Shown: positions 43,217-53,472, counted from the stretch's first letter. The stretch: 64,000 bases of DNA from Candidatus Streptomyces philanthi (GCA_018114805.1 CP073042.1:1736001-1800000); one strand, 5' to 3'. Numbers and translations: made by a program. Notes: a model not told the origin generated them from the sequence alone.

Positions 43217-43616
43217 TCAGCTTTCGATCAGCCGGTGGAAGACCACCGTGTCGAAGATGTCCTCGATCCGGGCCGCCATGCCGTCGCGCATCGTCCACGC
43301 GTGCACGCAGTCCAGCTCGGCCGTGGTGCCCCGGCGGGAGGTGACCTCGCGGGTGCCGAAGACGACCACCCGGTCCCCGTCCTCGACGAACTCCCGCGGG
43401 GCCCAGCCGCATCCCGCCCAGCACGGCCGGCACCTGGGCAAGGAACTCCCGGATGCCCGCGTGCCCCAGCTTCGTGCCGCCGAGCCCGTACGCGGCCATG
43501 CCCTCGGGGTGGACCCACTCTACGTCGGGCCGCATGACCGCGAGCACGGCCTCGATGTCACGGCCGGCGAAGCCCGCGTACGCCGCGCGGATCGCCTGGA
43601 TGTTCTGGGACGTCAC
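43217..43616 (-). pseudogene. SnoaL/NTF2-like protein, one frameshift
   Basis: Nuclear-transport-factor-2 fold protein of the SnoaL-like group (133 codons): NIQAIRAAYAGFAGRDIEAV, MRPDVEWVHPEGM, KLGHAGIREFLAQVP, then after one inserted base near 43405, REFVEDGDRVVVFGTREVT and TAELDCVHAWTMRDGMAARI. NTF2-fold proteins in secondary metabolism act as cyclases, dehydratases or hydroxylases. Here it follows an NAD-epimerase-like reductase and an A-T-TE synthetase; in terphenyl pathways a reductase plus an NTF2-like dehydratase convert polyporic acid to terferol, so dehydratase is the inferred role. GTG 43616 follows AGGAG by 8 bases; ATG 43685 overlapping the upstream stop is an alternative start. 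Confidence 0.75.
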
Positions 43617-43681
43617 CGGTGAACTCCTGGATGGTGTAGGTCGGTTGTGTCGCGCCGTTGGCACGTATCGGTCGTACAGGT

Positions 43682-44708
43682 TCATGTCGTGCCGTCCGCT
43701 GTCGTGTCGCCTTCTGCCGTGCGGCGCCCTGTCGTGCCGTGTTCTGCCGTGCGGTGTCGGCTCGGTCGTAGCGGCGCGCCCGTCTCGGCCAGCAGCCGGT
43801 CCGGGTGGTGCGCCGCCAGCATGCGGCGCAGGCCCTCGCGCCAGCCGACCGCGCAGTCACCGATCAGGCCGCGCCGCACCGTCGGGTCGAAGGCGTACGT
43901 CTCGCGGGTGACCTCGCTGGGGTCCAGGCGCGGCGCGACGCCGGTCAGCTCCTCCAGGTAGCGGAGGCAGTCGGTGACGCCGACCCGTTCGTCGCCGCCC
44001 CAGTTGACGATCGTGGCACCGGGGGTGGCCACCTCCCACAGCAGCGGCACCTGGCGGACCAGGTCGTCGGTGTACAGCGGGGAGCACAAGTTCTGACCCT
44101 GAAGGGGCACCGCGATGGGCTAGCCGGCGAGCATGCGCCGGAAGTAGAGCATCGGTACGCCGCCGTAACCCCCCGCGCCCATAGGCGATGTTGAGCCGCG
44201 CGATGGTCGTCGGCAGGCCGAGGACACGCGCGAAGGCGCGCGCCGCGCTCTCGGCGGCGATCTTGGCCACGGGGTAGGCGGGCAGCCAGTCGGCGACGCC
44301 GCCCAGCGGGTCGCTCTCGCGGTAGGCGTGGTCGAGGGTCTGCCGCGCGTACAGGACGCCCGTGGAGACGTACAGGAACGCCTCGGCGCTCGCGCAGTGC
44401 GCCATGAGCCGGCCGGTGGAGACGGTGTTGGCGGCGACGGCCGCGTCGAAGTCGCCGTCCTCGCCGCGCCGCACGGCGCTGTGCAGCACGTGGGTGAAGT
44501 CCGTGGGCAGGCCGTCAAGGGCCGTGGGCGAGGTAACGTTCATGTCCCAGTACCGGGTGGTGATGGAGCGGTCGGCGAGGGCGCGGGCCACGCCCGGGGT
44601 GCCGAAGCGGCCCAGGCACCACACCTCGTTGCGCTCGGCCAGCGCCTCGGCCACCGGCCGCGCCACCTGTCCGGTACCGCCTGTGACAAGGATCTTCTTG
44701 CCTTCCAC
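43682..44708 (-). pseudogene. NAD-dependent epimerase/dehydratase-like reductase, frameshift plus in-frame TAG
   Basis: Extended short-chain dehydrogenase fold: NAD(P) motif [20 protein letters not shown], then [20 protein letters not shown], and the active-site region [12 protein letters not shown] with Tyr and Lys of the YxxxK motif. One extra base near 44175 shifts the frame (ARLNIAYG / [14 protein letters not shown]), and TAG at 44120-44122 interrupts it (RRMLAG / [12 protein letters not shown]); sequence after it is conserved ([20 protein letters not shown]). The last ~30 residues are a repetitive Thr/Gly/Arg tail of doubtful meaning. GTG 44708 follows GAGGAG. It is the second gene of the operon headed by the A-T-TE synthetase. 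Predicted to reduce the synthetase product. Confidence 0.75.
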
Positions 44709-44795
44709 CGGTTCTCCTCGGGTTGGTTCGGGTTGCCGTACGCGACCGCTCACGGCCCCGGGGCGCCGTGGGCGCGCGGGGCGCGCGCCGCCGTC

Positions 44796-47756
44796 TCACG
44801 GGCTCTCCTCGCCGAGGGCGCGGTCGAGTTCGCGGCGCAGGATCGCCTGGAAGGTGGCGACGTGGCGCGGGCCGAGCATCGTGTAGTGCTCGCCGGGCAC
44901 CTCGATGTAACGATTCTGCGAGCGGGTGTGCTCGTCCCAGCGGCGCAGCTCGCGCGCCAACCAGTCCTCCTTGGTGCCGCGCAGCGGTACGGCGTAGAAG
45001 ACGGTCATGGACCGCACCGTTCCGCTCGGCCGGTACGCGCGGCCGAGCGCGGTCAGACCGCTGGCCAACCGCGCCCACGCGGTGAACTTCGGCAGGTCGA
45101 GATCGAGGTCGCGCAGCCGGCGCGGCGGGGCGAGGTTCAGGAGGCGGGCGAGGCGGTCCTCGGTGGGCAGGGCGCGCAGCTCGGCGGGGAGTGCGAGCGC
45201 GCGGCCGGTCGACGAGGTCGAGGAAGAGGGCCAGGTTGGTGGCGGTCTCCACGAAGTCCAGCTCGTCCATCCGGTACTTGATGTGCGGCGGCAGGTTGAG
45301 GCTTCCCACGAACCCCACCCGCTCTCCCAGCGCCTCCAGTCTCTTGGCGATCTCGAAGGCCACGGCCCCGCCGTACGAGTAACCGGCGATGGCGTACAGG
45401 CCGTGCGGCTGCCGGGCGCGGATGGCGCGCACGTACGTCTCGACCATCTCCGCGAAGCTGCCGAACGGCCGTTCCCCCTGGTTGAAGCCCCGCGCCCGCA
45501 GCGCGAAGAAGGGCCGGTCCCCGGTGAAGTAGCGGGCGAGGTTGACGAAGACCAGCACCTCACCAACGCCCGGGTGCACGCAGAGCAACGGGGTCTTGTC
45601 GCCACCGGTCTGCAACGGCACCACCGGGTCGTACGCCTCGGCGCCGGCCACCACGGACGGGCCGGCGTCCAACCGCGCGGCGAGCTGGCGCACCGTGGGA
45701 GCGGTCAGCACGGTGATCACCGGCAGCTCGGCGACCGCGAGCCGGGTCGCGACCAGGCGGCGGAGCCGGAGGATGTCGAGCGAGGTGCCGCCGAGGTCGA
45801 AGAAGCTGGCGGTGGCGCTGACCCGGGCCGGAACGCGCTCGAAGAGTTCGGCGTAGATGTCGGCGAGCACCCGCTCAGTCGCCCCCTCGGGCGTGACGTG
45901 GCCGCCGAGTCGACGCTCGGCCTCCGCGGCGACCTCGGCGATCACCGCGTCGTACGCCCCCGCCTCCAGCCGCTCACGCATCCGCTGCCGCAGCGTCTTG
46001 CCCAGGCTGGTCTTCGGGAACGCGGACGCGGGCAGCGGCAGCACGTGCGCCGGCCGGAAGCCCCAGTGCGCCACGACGGTGGCGCGCACGGCGTTCAGCA
46101 GCCGGTGCAGCGCGGCCCCGCTCGCCGCCGCCGGCTCCGGGCGCAGGGCGACCACCAACTGCTCTGTGTCATAGCCGGGTTGGCGGGTGGGGAAGGCCGC
46201 GACGTGACCGGGGGCGACACCGTCCAGGCGCTCGACGGCCGACTCGATGTCGGCGCTGAAGTAGTTGACGCCGTTGACGATGACGCTGTCCTTGGCCCGG
46301 CCCACCAGGACGAGGCGCCCCGGTCCCGCCTCGCCGCCCACGAGCACGCTGGGCGCCCCGTCGCCGAGCCCGTCGATCCGGCCCAGGTCGCCGCTGCGGA
46401 ACCAGCCGTCGGGGGTGTGCGCGCGGGCCGTGGCGGCCGGGTCGCGGTGGTAGCCGTCGGTGATCATCGGTCCGCGCAGTTGCAGCTCGCCCACCTCGCC
46501 GGCCGGGCACACCCGCCCCCGGGCGTCGGCGACGCGGAGGCGCAGCCCGCGCACGGGCTGCCCGAGCGAGGCAAACTCGCGGCCCGCGTCCGCCTGTGGG
46601 AAGTCGCGCGAGTAGACGCTGCCGGCACAGGTCTCGGTCATGCCGAAGGCGAGCCACAGGGCGTCGCCGCGCAGCCCGTACTGGGCGTAGCGGGCGAGGA
46701 ACGCCTCGCCGGTGGCCAGCACGTTGGCCTCGCCGCCGCTCACGATGTGCCGCAGCGACCGCAGGTCGAGCCGCTCGACGGCGGGGTCGTACGCCCCGGC
46801 GCAGGCCCCGCCCCGCGTGTGGCCGGCCCCGGTCGCGGCGGCCGGGGGCGCGGGCGCGTCGGCCGTGGGGAGACCGGCGGTGGGCGCGGCGGACGCATTG
46901 AGCAGCCCGAGGAGGAAGTTCAGCGTGAAGGTCATCGTGACGCGGTGGCGGGAGATCATCCGGAGGAACTCCATCGGATTCGCCGAGCACGCGCGCGCTC
47001 GCCACGTGGAACTGCTCGGCGCCCACCGCGAGCGGCAGCAGGTGGGCTTCGAGCAGCGCGGCCACGTGGTCGAACGCGATCCAGTTCAGCGTGCGGTCGG
47101 CGCTGGTCAGGCGCTGTCGCTCGGCCTTGGCCGCCATCGAGGCCAGCAGGTTGGCATGGGTGAGGCGCACCGCCTTGGACCGCCCGGTGGAGCCCGAGGT
47201 GAGCACGAGCAGCGCGAGGCGGTCGGGGGCCACGGCCGCCCGCGCGGCGGCCACTCCCCCCGGGCCCCGCGTCCCCCACGGGCCCCGCAACCTCCGGCTC
47301 GGCTTCGGCCTCCGCGCGCAGCTCGTCGGCGCTGACCATCCGCACCCGGGCCTCCCGTGGCGACACGCCGGCCACCGCGCCGGCGGTCAACAACAGCGGG
47401 CCGTCGAGGAGTTCGCCGAGGTGGGCGAGGTGTTCCCGGGCGCGGTCCGCGTCGTCGGGCAGGGGCGGCAGCGGGCAGGGCACGAAGCCGCCGAGCACGC
47501 AGCCCCAGAAGGCCGGGATCACGTCCCGTGGCCGGTCCAGGAGCAACCCGACCGTGTCGCCCGGGGCCAGACCGTGACGGGCGAGGCCGGCCGCGAGCCG
47601 CTCTGCGGCGGCGAGCAGGAACGGATACGGCTGAAAGGTACTCTCTCCCATCGGATCGTCTGGGAGGTATCGCATGCCGGCATCGGGATGGCTCCGCGCC
47701 GCCTCGCGCAGCAGTCGGCCGACGGATTCCGGCCCCGTCGCCGCGTCCGGTGTCAT
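44796..47756 (-). pseudogene. NRPS-like A-T-TE synthetase (quinone/terphenyl type), three frameshifts
   Basis: Monomodular synthetase without condensation domain. Adenylation domain: A3 core VLTSGSTGRSKAVRLTH, A5 FGMTETCAGS, A7 GWFRSGDLGRIDG, A8 KDSVIVNGVNYFS, A10 Lys in FPKTSLGKTLRQRM. Thiolation domain: phosphopantetheine Ser in FFDLGGTSLDILRL. Thioesterase: nucleophile in IAGYSYGGAVAFEIA and catalytic His in VPGEHYTMLGP. The A-T-TE architecture is that of enzymes dimerising aryl pyruvates to quinones or furanones (polyporic acid synthetases of terphenyl pathways, TdiA-like). Frame changes near 47240, 46965 and 45205; overall length 987 codons. ATG 47756. The following reductase and SnoaL-like genes support a terphenyl-type product; the substrate is not readable without the A-domain code. 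Confidence 0.8.
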
Positions 47757-48116
47757 GACCGCGCGCGGTGGGATCTCCGCCGATCCCAGACCCCTCGCTC
47801 CGGTTCATCTCCGGCTCCCCTCCGGAACTCCCCCGCCACCGCGGGGGTACTGCGTCGCCTCACGAGATCCTTCGTGACAGCCCGTCGCCCTTCCTACGCG
47901 GGCCGCCACATGGGGGAAGAAGGTAGCAGTGGCGAAGATTGGTGAGCCATCCGTCGGACACGGGTCTCCGCGCGCCCTCACCGCCCCCACATCCCCCACC
48001 GAGCGGGGCCCCACCTCGGGGCGAGCCGGCCCCCAGCCGCCGCGCAACGCGTCGTGCCCAACCGCCGTGCCGCGCCGCCGTGGCGCGCCGTGGTGGCGCT
48101 TGACTTCCGCCGCCCG

Positions 48117-48148
48117 CGATATATCGTTTTTAGTAGTAGAGGCGATAT
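48117..48148. promoter_or_regulatory. Candidate PadR operator before DUF4097-padR
   Basis: Palindrome CGATATATCG at 48117-48126, whose right half ATATCG pairs with CGATAT at 48143-48148 across a 16-base spacer. It lies 35-65 bases before the DUF4097 start in an otherwise GC-rich 425-base divergent gap (47757-48181). Autoregulation by the downstream PadR protein is the likely role. Confidence 0.5.
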
Positions 48149-48181
48149 GTTGCGTCCATGCTCCAGCTGGGGAGGCCCCGC

Positions 48182-49158
48182 ATGACAGACCGGTCCGAGT
48201 GGTTGCTCAACGCGCCACGCAAGCTCACGTTCGGCGCGCCGGTCACCGCGCTCCACGTGCGTGTCGTCGGCGGCACCGTCAACGTCGTCGGCACCGACAC
48301 CGGCCCCGCCAGCCTGCACCTCTCCGAGATCGACGGCCCACCGCTGACGGTCAGCCTGGACCGTGGCGTGCTGAGCATCGTGTACGAGGACCTGGCCTGG
48401 CAGGGCTTCCTCAAGCTGCTGGACCGCAAGGGCTGGCAGCGCACCGCGCACATCACCCTGACCGTGCCCACCGAGACCCGCGCCGAGGTGGGCACCGTGC
48501 ACGCCACCGCCGTCGTCTCCGGGCTCAGCGGGCGCACCGAGGTGCGGGGCATCTCGGGCGACAGCACCCTGGTCGGGCTCACCGGCGAGGTGCGGGCCGA
48601 CACCGTGTCGGGCAGCGTGGAGGCCCAGTACCTCGGCGGGCGACTGCGCTTCAACTCCGTGTCGGGCGAACTCACCGTCATCGACGGCACCGGCCCGGCC
48701 GTCAAGGCCGACTCGATCAGCGGGAACATGGTGCTGGACATCGCCCCCGCCGCCACCCCCGCCGACCTGCACCTGAACACCGTCTCCGGCGAGATCGCCA
48801 TCCGCCTGCCGGACCCGGCGAACGTGGCCGTGGACGCCCAGACCACCAGCGGTCAGCTCTCCAACGCCTTCGACGACCTCACCGTGGACGGCAGCCCCGG
48901 AGCAGGCCGTGGGGCACGTGGGCGTCTCCCGGTGGCACCGGCGGCAAGATCACGGGAACCCTGGGCACGGTGGGCGGGCGGCTGAAGGCCACCAGCATCT
49001 CGGGCGCCATCGCCGTCCTGCGCCGCCCGTCGGCGGACGAGGGCGCGGCCCCCGGCGGGACCGCCGCTCCGGACGGACCGCCCGAGCCGGCCGTGCCCAG
49101 GCAACACGAACCCTCCGCCCCTCCCCAGGCCAGCCCGTCCGACAAGAAGGTCCTCTGG
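48182..49158 (+). pseudogene. DUF4097 beta-strand repeat protein, two single-base insertions and no stop before padR
   Basis: DUF4097 adhesin-like beta-helix protein, thought to act with PadR-type regulators in envelope-stress-like responses. Repeats of the form SGxxxVxxxSGxV are plain: VSGLSGRTEVRGISGDSTLV, DTVSGSVEAQYLGG, NSVSGELTVIDG, DSISGNMVLDI, NTVSGEIAIRL. Extra C bases near 48899 and 48931 shift the frame (DGSP / EQAVGHVGVS / GGTGGKITGTLG). After a Pro/Ala linker the frame runs through DKKVLW into the PadR start with no stop codon; in relatives the protein ends at KKVL with a TGA overlapping the padR ATG, so one added base may have fused the genes. ATG 48182 follows GGGGAGG. Confidence 0.75.
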
Positions 49159-50421
49159 ATGCCCCCCGTCTTCGCCCACGGCCGCCTGCGCCTGTACCTG
49201 CTCAAGCTGCTGGACGAGGCGCCGCGCCACGGCTACGAGGTCATTCGGCTGCTTGAGGAGCGTTTCCACGGCCTGTACGCGCCGTCCGCCGGCACCGTCT
49301 ACCCACGGCTGGCCAAGCTGGAGGCCGAGGGCCTGGTCACGCACGCCACCGAGGGCGGACGCAAGGTCTACTCGCTCACCGACGCCGGCCGCGCCGAACT
49401 CTCGGACCGCGGCGGCGAACTGGCCGACCTGGAACTGGAGATCCGCGAGTCGGTCGCGGAGTTGGCCGCCGAGATCCGCGAGGACGTACGGGGCTCCGCC
49501 AGTGACCTGCGCCGCCAGATGCGCGAGGCGGCCACCCAGGCCCGGACCACGGGCACGGCACCCCCCGCGGCCGACGCCGGGCCGGGACACCGCGGCGACC
49601 AGCGGGTCGGACGGGAGTCCCCGCACGGCCCGGGGAGCCGGAGCCGCACGGCGGGCGCGGCCGGCGACGCGGGGGGCGCAGCGGGCGGCGGCAAGGCCGG
49701 CGGCGGCCCGTGGGAGAGCGGACCGTGGGCCGACCCGGAGGCGTGGCGGCAGGCGAAAGAGGAGTTGCGGCGGGCCAAGGAGGAGAGCCGTCGGGCCAAG
49801 CAGGACGCCCAACGCGCCCGCAGGGAGGCCAAGGACGCCCGGGACTTCGCGCGCGAGGAGGTCGAGCGGATCGCCCACCGGGTGCAGGAGCAGACCCAGG
49901 CGCACCTAAGGGCCGGGGACTGGCAGGGCGCGCTGCGCGAGGGCCTGTCCGAGGTCAGCCGGGCCATGACCCGCATGGGACAGGCCGGCCCCGGGCCGAC
50001 CCCCCCGGGCCCGCCCCAGCAGCCCACCGGCACGTCCGGCGCCGACACCCGCACCAGCCCCCGCGCCGAGGCCGACCCCACGTCCGAGCGCGCGCCCGAC
50101 CCGTACGCCGCGAGCGACAAGCCCGCGGACGCGACGGCCGACGCCGGGGCGACCGGTGGCGGGGCGGCTGGTGGCGGGGCGACCGCCGGGGCCGCTGACG
50201 CCACCGTGGGCCCGCTGCCCGACTGGGCCACGGTCGACGACACCGGCTCCACCCACCCGGCCCGCGACCTGGAGCGGCTGCTCGACCGGTTCCGCGACGG
50301 CGTCCGCGACGCCGCCCGCGACCACGGCGTCACGGCCGACCAACTCGCCTCTGTGCGAGCCCAGTTAGCGCACGCGGAGGCCCGCGTGGACGGCGTGCTG
50401 CGCGCCGGCCCCACGGAGTGA
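49159..50421 (+). CDS. PadR-family regulator with long coiled-coil C-terminus
   Basis: Transcription regulator of 420 aa. The N-terminal winged helix is of PadR type: FAHGRLRLYLLKLLDEAPRH, GYEVIRLLEERFHGLYAPSA, GTVYPRLAKLEAEGLV, wing GGRKVYSLTDAGRAEL. A long helical, charged region follows (ELEIRESVAELAAEIREDV; KEELRRAKEESRRAKQDAQR) with Gly/Pro-rich linkers, and ends RDLERLLDRFRDGVRDAARD. Dimerisation or ligand sensing through this tail is inferred. The start M-P-P-V-F is conserved; in this sequence it is also read through from DUF4097 without a stop. The PadR part itself is intact. It is followed by a hairpin at 50428. Confidence 0.88.
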   Translation: MPPVFAHGRLRLYLLKLLDEAPRHGYEVIRLLEERFHGLYAPSAGTVYPRLAKLEAEGLVTHATEGGRKVYSLTDAGRAELSDRGGELADLELEIRESVAELAAEIREDVRGSASDLRRQMREAATQARTTGTAPPAADAGPGHRGDQRVGRESPHGPGSRSRTAGAAGDAGGAAGGGKAGGGPWESGPWADPEAWRQAKEELRRAKEESRRAKQDAQRARREAKDARDFAREEVERIAHRVQEQTQAHLRAGDWQGALREGLSEVSRAMTRMGQAGPGPTPPGPPQQPTGTSGADTRTSPRAEADPTSERAPDPYAASDKPADATADAGATGGGAAGGGATAGAADATVGPLPDWATVDDTGSTHPARDLERLLDRFRDGVRDAARDHGVTADQLASVRAQLAHAEARVDGVLRAGPTE

Positions 50422-50427
50422 GGCCGG

Positions 50428-50473
50428 CCGGGCCCGCGACCGGGCGCCGGAGGGCGTTCGGTCACGGGCCCGG
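50428..50473 (+). terminator. Hairpin after padR
   Basis: 15-bp stem with one mismatch (50428-50442 with 50459-50473) directly after the padR stop codon and before the next promoter. Confidence 0.6.
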
Positions 50474-50545
50474 TGGCGACGCGGCGGCCGAGGGCCGCCC
50501 GACGGGGGCGGGGAGGCGGTCGGGCGGCGGGGGCCCGGGGCGGCG

Positions 50546-50576
50546 TTGACTTCAACCAAGGTTGAGGTACCAGAGT
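50546..50576 (+). promoter_or_regulatory. MerR-type promoter with 19-bp spacer palindrome
   Basis: A -35 TTGACT (50546-50551) and a -10 CAGAGT (50571-50576) are separated by 19 bases containing the palindrome TCAACC-AA-GGTTGA (50552-50565). An over-long spacer filled by a dyad is the signature of promoters activated by MerR-family proteins such as SoxR. No MerR gene is in the window, so the regulator must be elsewhere. Confidence 0.6.
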
Positions 50577-50631
50577 CGAGGACGCGGGCGATCGACCGGC
50601 CCGCGCCACACGACTCGCCGAGGAGCACGCC

Positions 50632-51318
50632 ATGGTAACGCCGTCCCACCCCGTCACCCTGCACGACGTCACCCGCCCCGACGCCGGAACCATCCTGGTC
50701 AGCCGCTGGGTGGTCAACGACCCCGCATACCAGCGACCAGCCGTCGACTCCGTGGTCGACTCCTGGGAGCGACTGGAACGCCCCGACGCCATGCTGACCC
50801 TGACCACCTACCTCAGCACCGACGGCGGGCACGTCCTCAACTACGCCCAGTGGACCAACGACGACGACCACCACACCTTCGTACGCGCCCAACGACCGCC
50901 CCTCATCCGCGCCATCGACGAAGAACTACCCGGCATCGAACGCCCGGGCCTGACCCGCTACCGACTCCACGACAGCTACCGCGCCCCAGCCGGCGGGCCC
51001 GAGGTCGGCGCCGTCGTGACGGTCGGCTTCGAGACGGACGGGCCCGACGCCCAGCGCCGCCTCGCCGACACGGTGATCACCGGCCTGCGCGAGCACCCCG
51101 TGCCCGGCCTCGTCGCGGCCCACTTCCACCTCAGCACCGACGGCACCGAGGTGCTGAACTACGCGGAATGGACGACGCTCGACGCCTGGCACGCCTCCAC
51201 CCAGGGCAGCACGCTGCGGGGACTGGCAGAGATCGTCGAGTCGCTTCCCGACATCCGCCCGCTCGGCTCCACGACCTACCTCCCGTACAGCGGCGTGGTG
51301 AACGTGCCCGCGCCGTGA
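50632..51318 (+). CDS. Tandem antibiotic-biosynthesis-monooxygenase (ABM) domain protein
   Basis: 228 aa containing two copies of the dimeric alpha-beta-barrel ABM domain: GTILVSRWVVNDPAYQ, LTLTTYLSTDGGHVLNYAQW in the first; EVGAVVTVGFETDG, AHFHLSTDGTEVLNYAEW in the second. The duplicated motif LSTDGxxVLNYAxW shows the internal repeat. ABM proteins oxidise quinones or polyketides without cofactors or degrade haem. The upstream MerR-type promoter suggests induction by a redox-active or metal signal. ATG 50632 follows GGAGCACGCC. The frame is intact. Confidence 0.87.
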   Translation: MVTPSHPVTLHDVTRPDAGTILVSRWVVNDPAYQRPAVDSVVDSWERLERPDAMLTLTTYLSTDGGHVLNYAQWTNDDDHHTFVRAQRPPLIRAIDEELPGIERPGLTRYRLHDSYRAPAGGPEVGAVVTVGFETDGPDAQRRLADTVITGLREHPVPGLVAAHFHLSTDGTEVLNYAEWTTLDAWHASTQGSTLRGLAEIVESLPDIRPLGSTTYLPYSGVVNVPAP

Positions 51319-51358
51319 GACATCGCGTGCCGCGCGGGTGGGGGCGGGCGGTGGGCCG

Positions 51359-51817
51359 TCAGGAGCGGGCCGTGCCGCCGGGCACGGGGGCCGGCTTCAT
51401 GCGGACGGCGGCCCGCTGGTCGCGCCGGTATATGACCCAGAAGGCCCCGGCCCCCCCCACGCACGCCGTGCACAGCCCCACCGGAATCCACACCTGGAGG
51501 CTCAGCCGGGTCTGCGAGGCGTAGGCCCAGCCCCGGCCGGCGAACACCGTGTCGCCCTTGGCCACCTCCGGACCGTGGATGTCGCCCATGCTGGTGCGCC
51601 CGTCGGCGAACTGCCACTCCCCCTCGCAGTGCTCGGGCTCCGTGCCGAGGCCGCCGCCCTCCGCGCAGCGCGCGACCGTCCGCACGGTGGCGTCCTCGCC
51701 CGTGGCCAGTTGCTGGGCCTGTCGCCCGACGAAGAGGCCGACGACGCAGACAACGGCGAGCAGCAGCCCGATCGCGGACAGTAGCCCCCGCACGCCGCCA
51801 CGCTCCGCCGACCTCAC
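51359..51817 (-). CDS. Hypothetical membrane protein with two helices
   Basis: 152-aa protein of unknown function. An N-terminal helix (LLSAIGLLLAVVCVVGLFVG), an external Cys-containing loop (RTVARCAEGGGLG, EHCEGEWQFADG) and a C-terminal helix (WIPVGLCTACVGGAGAFWVI) followed by a basic tail. The two loop Cys could form a disulfide. The start is chosen at GTG 51817; longer in-frame starts exist. The palindrome CTCACGTGAG at 51814-51823 overlaps this start. The frame is intact. It resembles Streptomyces membrane proteins carrying no assigned domain. Confidence 0.7.
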   Translation of the reverse strand: MRSAERGGVRGLLSAIGLLLAVVCVVGLFVGRQAQQLATGEDATVRTVARCAEGGGLGTEPEHCEGEWQFADGRTSMGDIHGPEVAKGDTVFAGRGWAYASQTRLSLQVWIPVGLCTACVGGAGAFWVIYRRDQRAAVRMKPAPVPGGTARS

Positions 51818-51980
51818 GTGAGTTAGCCGCTCCGTATCCGGCGACGTACGCCTCACGCATCTCCGTGACTGGCTCAGCACCGCCCACCCCCCTCCGTACC
51901 GTACCCGCGGCGCCCATGCCCGGCGAGAGCAGGCGAACACGCCGGTGGCGCCGGACGAGGCGCCACCGGGGCGGCGTCGC

Positions 51981-53322
51981 TCACTCCGCCGCGCGCAGCG
52001 CGTCCGAGGTGACCACGCGCAGGAACACCGGGATGGTGGCCGCGACAGTCGCCGCGAAGACGAGGAAGGCCCACCGCACGCCGCACCACTCGGCCAGCAC
52101 GCCCATCAACCCGGCACCCACAGGCAGCGCGCCCGAGCTCAGCAGCCTGGCCACGCCGCTGTAGCGGCCCATCATCTCCTCGGGCACCAGGTTCTGCGCG
52201 ATGAGACGGGCGTTGACGGCCCACGACTGCGTGGTGAGCGCGGGCACGGCCATCATCGCGAGGGTACCCAACAGGTCGGCGAACATCACCCAGCGGCGGC
52301 CGAGCAGCCGGTTCACCCAGCTCGCGGCGGTCGCGCCGGCGAGCCCGCCGACGCCGAGCGCGCTCAGCACAATGCCGTACTCGTCGGCCGACAGGCCCAT
52401 GGTCCGCGTCGCGACCAGCGGCATCAGCGCGAGCCAGGCGCCCCAACTCGCGCACAGCACTGTCAGGATCAGCGCCATGGTGCGCAACAGGCGCTGACCC
52501 CACAGGTGCCGCAGCCCCTCGGCGATCTGCGCGTGCACGGCGGTGGCCGGCGCCGTAGACCGGTCGCCACCGTCCAACGGGTCGGCGTCCGCGGCGGTGG
52601 TGGCAGGCGGCGTCGGCCCCGGGCCCGCCCCGCGCGGCCCGGAAGCGGCCGGTGAGCAGCAGCAGGACCAGGCTGGCCGCGAGGTAGGTAACCCAGGTGG
52701 CGCCGAGCGCCACGCCGGTGCCCGCGGCGACGAGCAGGCCGCACACGAAGGGGCCGTAGAACTCGTTGGCGACCGTCTCCGTCCTGGTGATCAGCGCGTT
52801 GGCGCGCTCGCGCGCCGTGCGCGGCACCACGGCCGGTATCAGGGCCGCCGCCGAGGTCAGCGCGATCACCTCGGCGACCCCGAGCACGAGACCGGCCAGC
52901 GCCAACCCCCAGAGCGTGATGCCGCCCGCCGCCAGGGCCAGCAGCAGCCCGCCGACGGCCAGCATGCGCATGCCGTCCGCCAACCACAGCAGCCGGCGGC
53001 GGTCGGCCCGGTCGACAAGCACTCCGACGTGCAGCGCCCCCAGCAGCCAGGGCGCCGTCAGGGTGAGCGAGACGAGCGAGATCCGCGCCGGTGACGTGGT
53101 GAGGTGGGCCGCCATCAGCGGCAGCGCGATCTTCGTGACCCCGTCCGCGAGGTTGGTGATCGCGGTGAAGACGAGCAGCACCGCGGTGTTCCGCGAGCGC
53201 GGCCGCGCCGCCCCGGCCGCTTCGGCCGCCTCCCCGGCCCGCGCCGCCCCCGCCCCCTCGGCGGTCGCGGTCGCGGACGCCGTCGCGGCCGCACCGCTCG
53301 TGGTCGCGGCATCAACACTCAT
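51981..53322 (-). pseudogene. MFS exporter, one frameshift
   Basis: Major facilitator superfamily drug/metabolite exporter with twelve predicted helices (about 447 aa), of the enterobactin-exporter-like group: TAVLLVFTAITNLADGV, the A-motif-like HVGVLVDRADRRRLLWLADG, NALITRTETVANEFYGPFVC, and in the second half LILTVLCASWGAWLALMPLV and VNRLLGRRWVMFADLLGTLA. One extra base near 52640 between helices 6 and 7 breaks the frame. The start M-S-V-D-A at 53322 follows GGAGGGGGACG. It is divergent from a CGNR zinc-finger regulator, with a 24-bp palindrome between them. Confidence 0.82.
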
Positions 53323-53472
53323 CGAACCGTCCCCCTCCATCACGTGTCCCTCGCCGGTGGCGGTGCGGCGGGCCGCCCCGGGAACGCCGGAGGCCCACCA
53401 GCTCCGACGTAACCGGTTATCGCCTTTGGCTGGTCAATGAGGGCGAGCCTGACACGGCCCACGAGCGCCGTC

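Noticed and set aside
45007..47163. Plus-strand 718-codon frame opposite the A-T-TE gene
   Set aside because: Shadow frame; all adenylation, thiolation and thioesterase motifs are on the minus strand.
51814..51823. Palindrome CTCACGTGAG at a gene start
   Set aside because: Ten bases and overlapping a start codon; may be chance in GC-rich DNA, so noted only under the gene.
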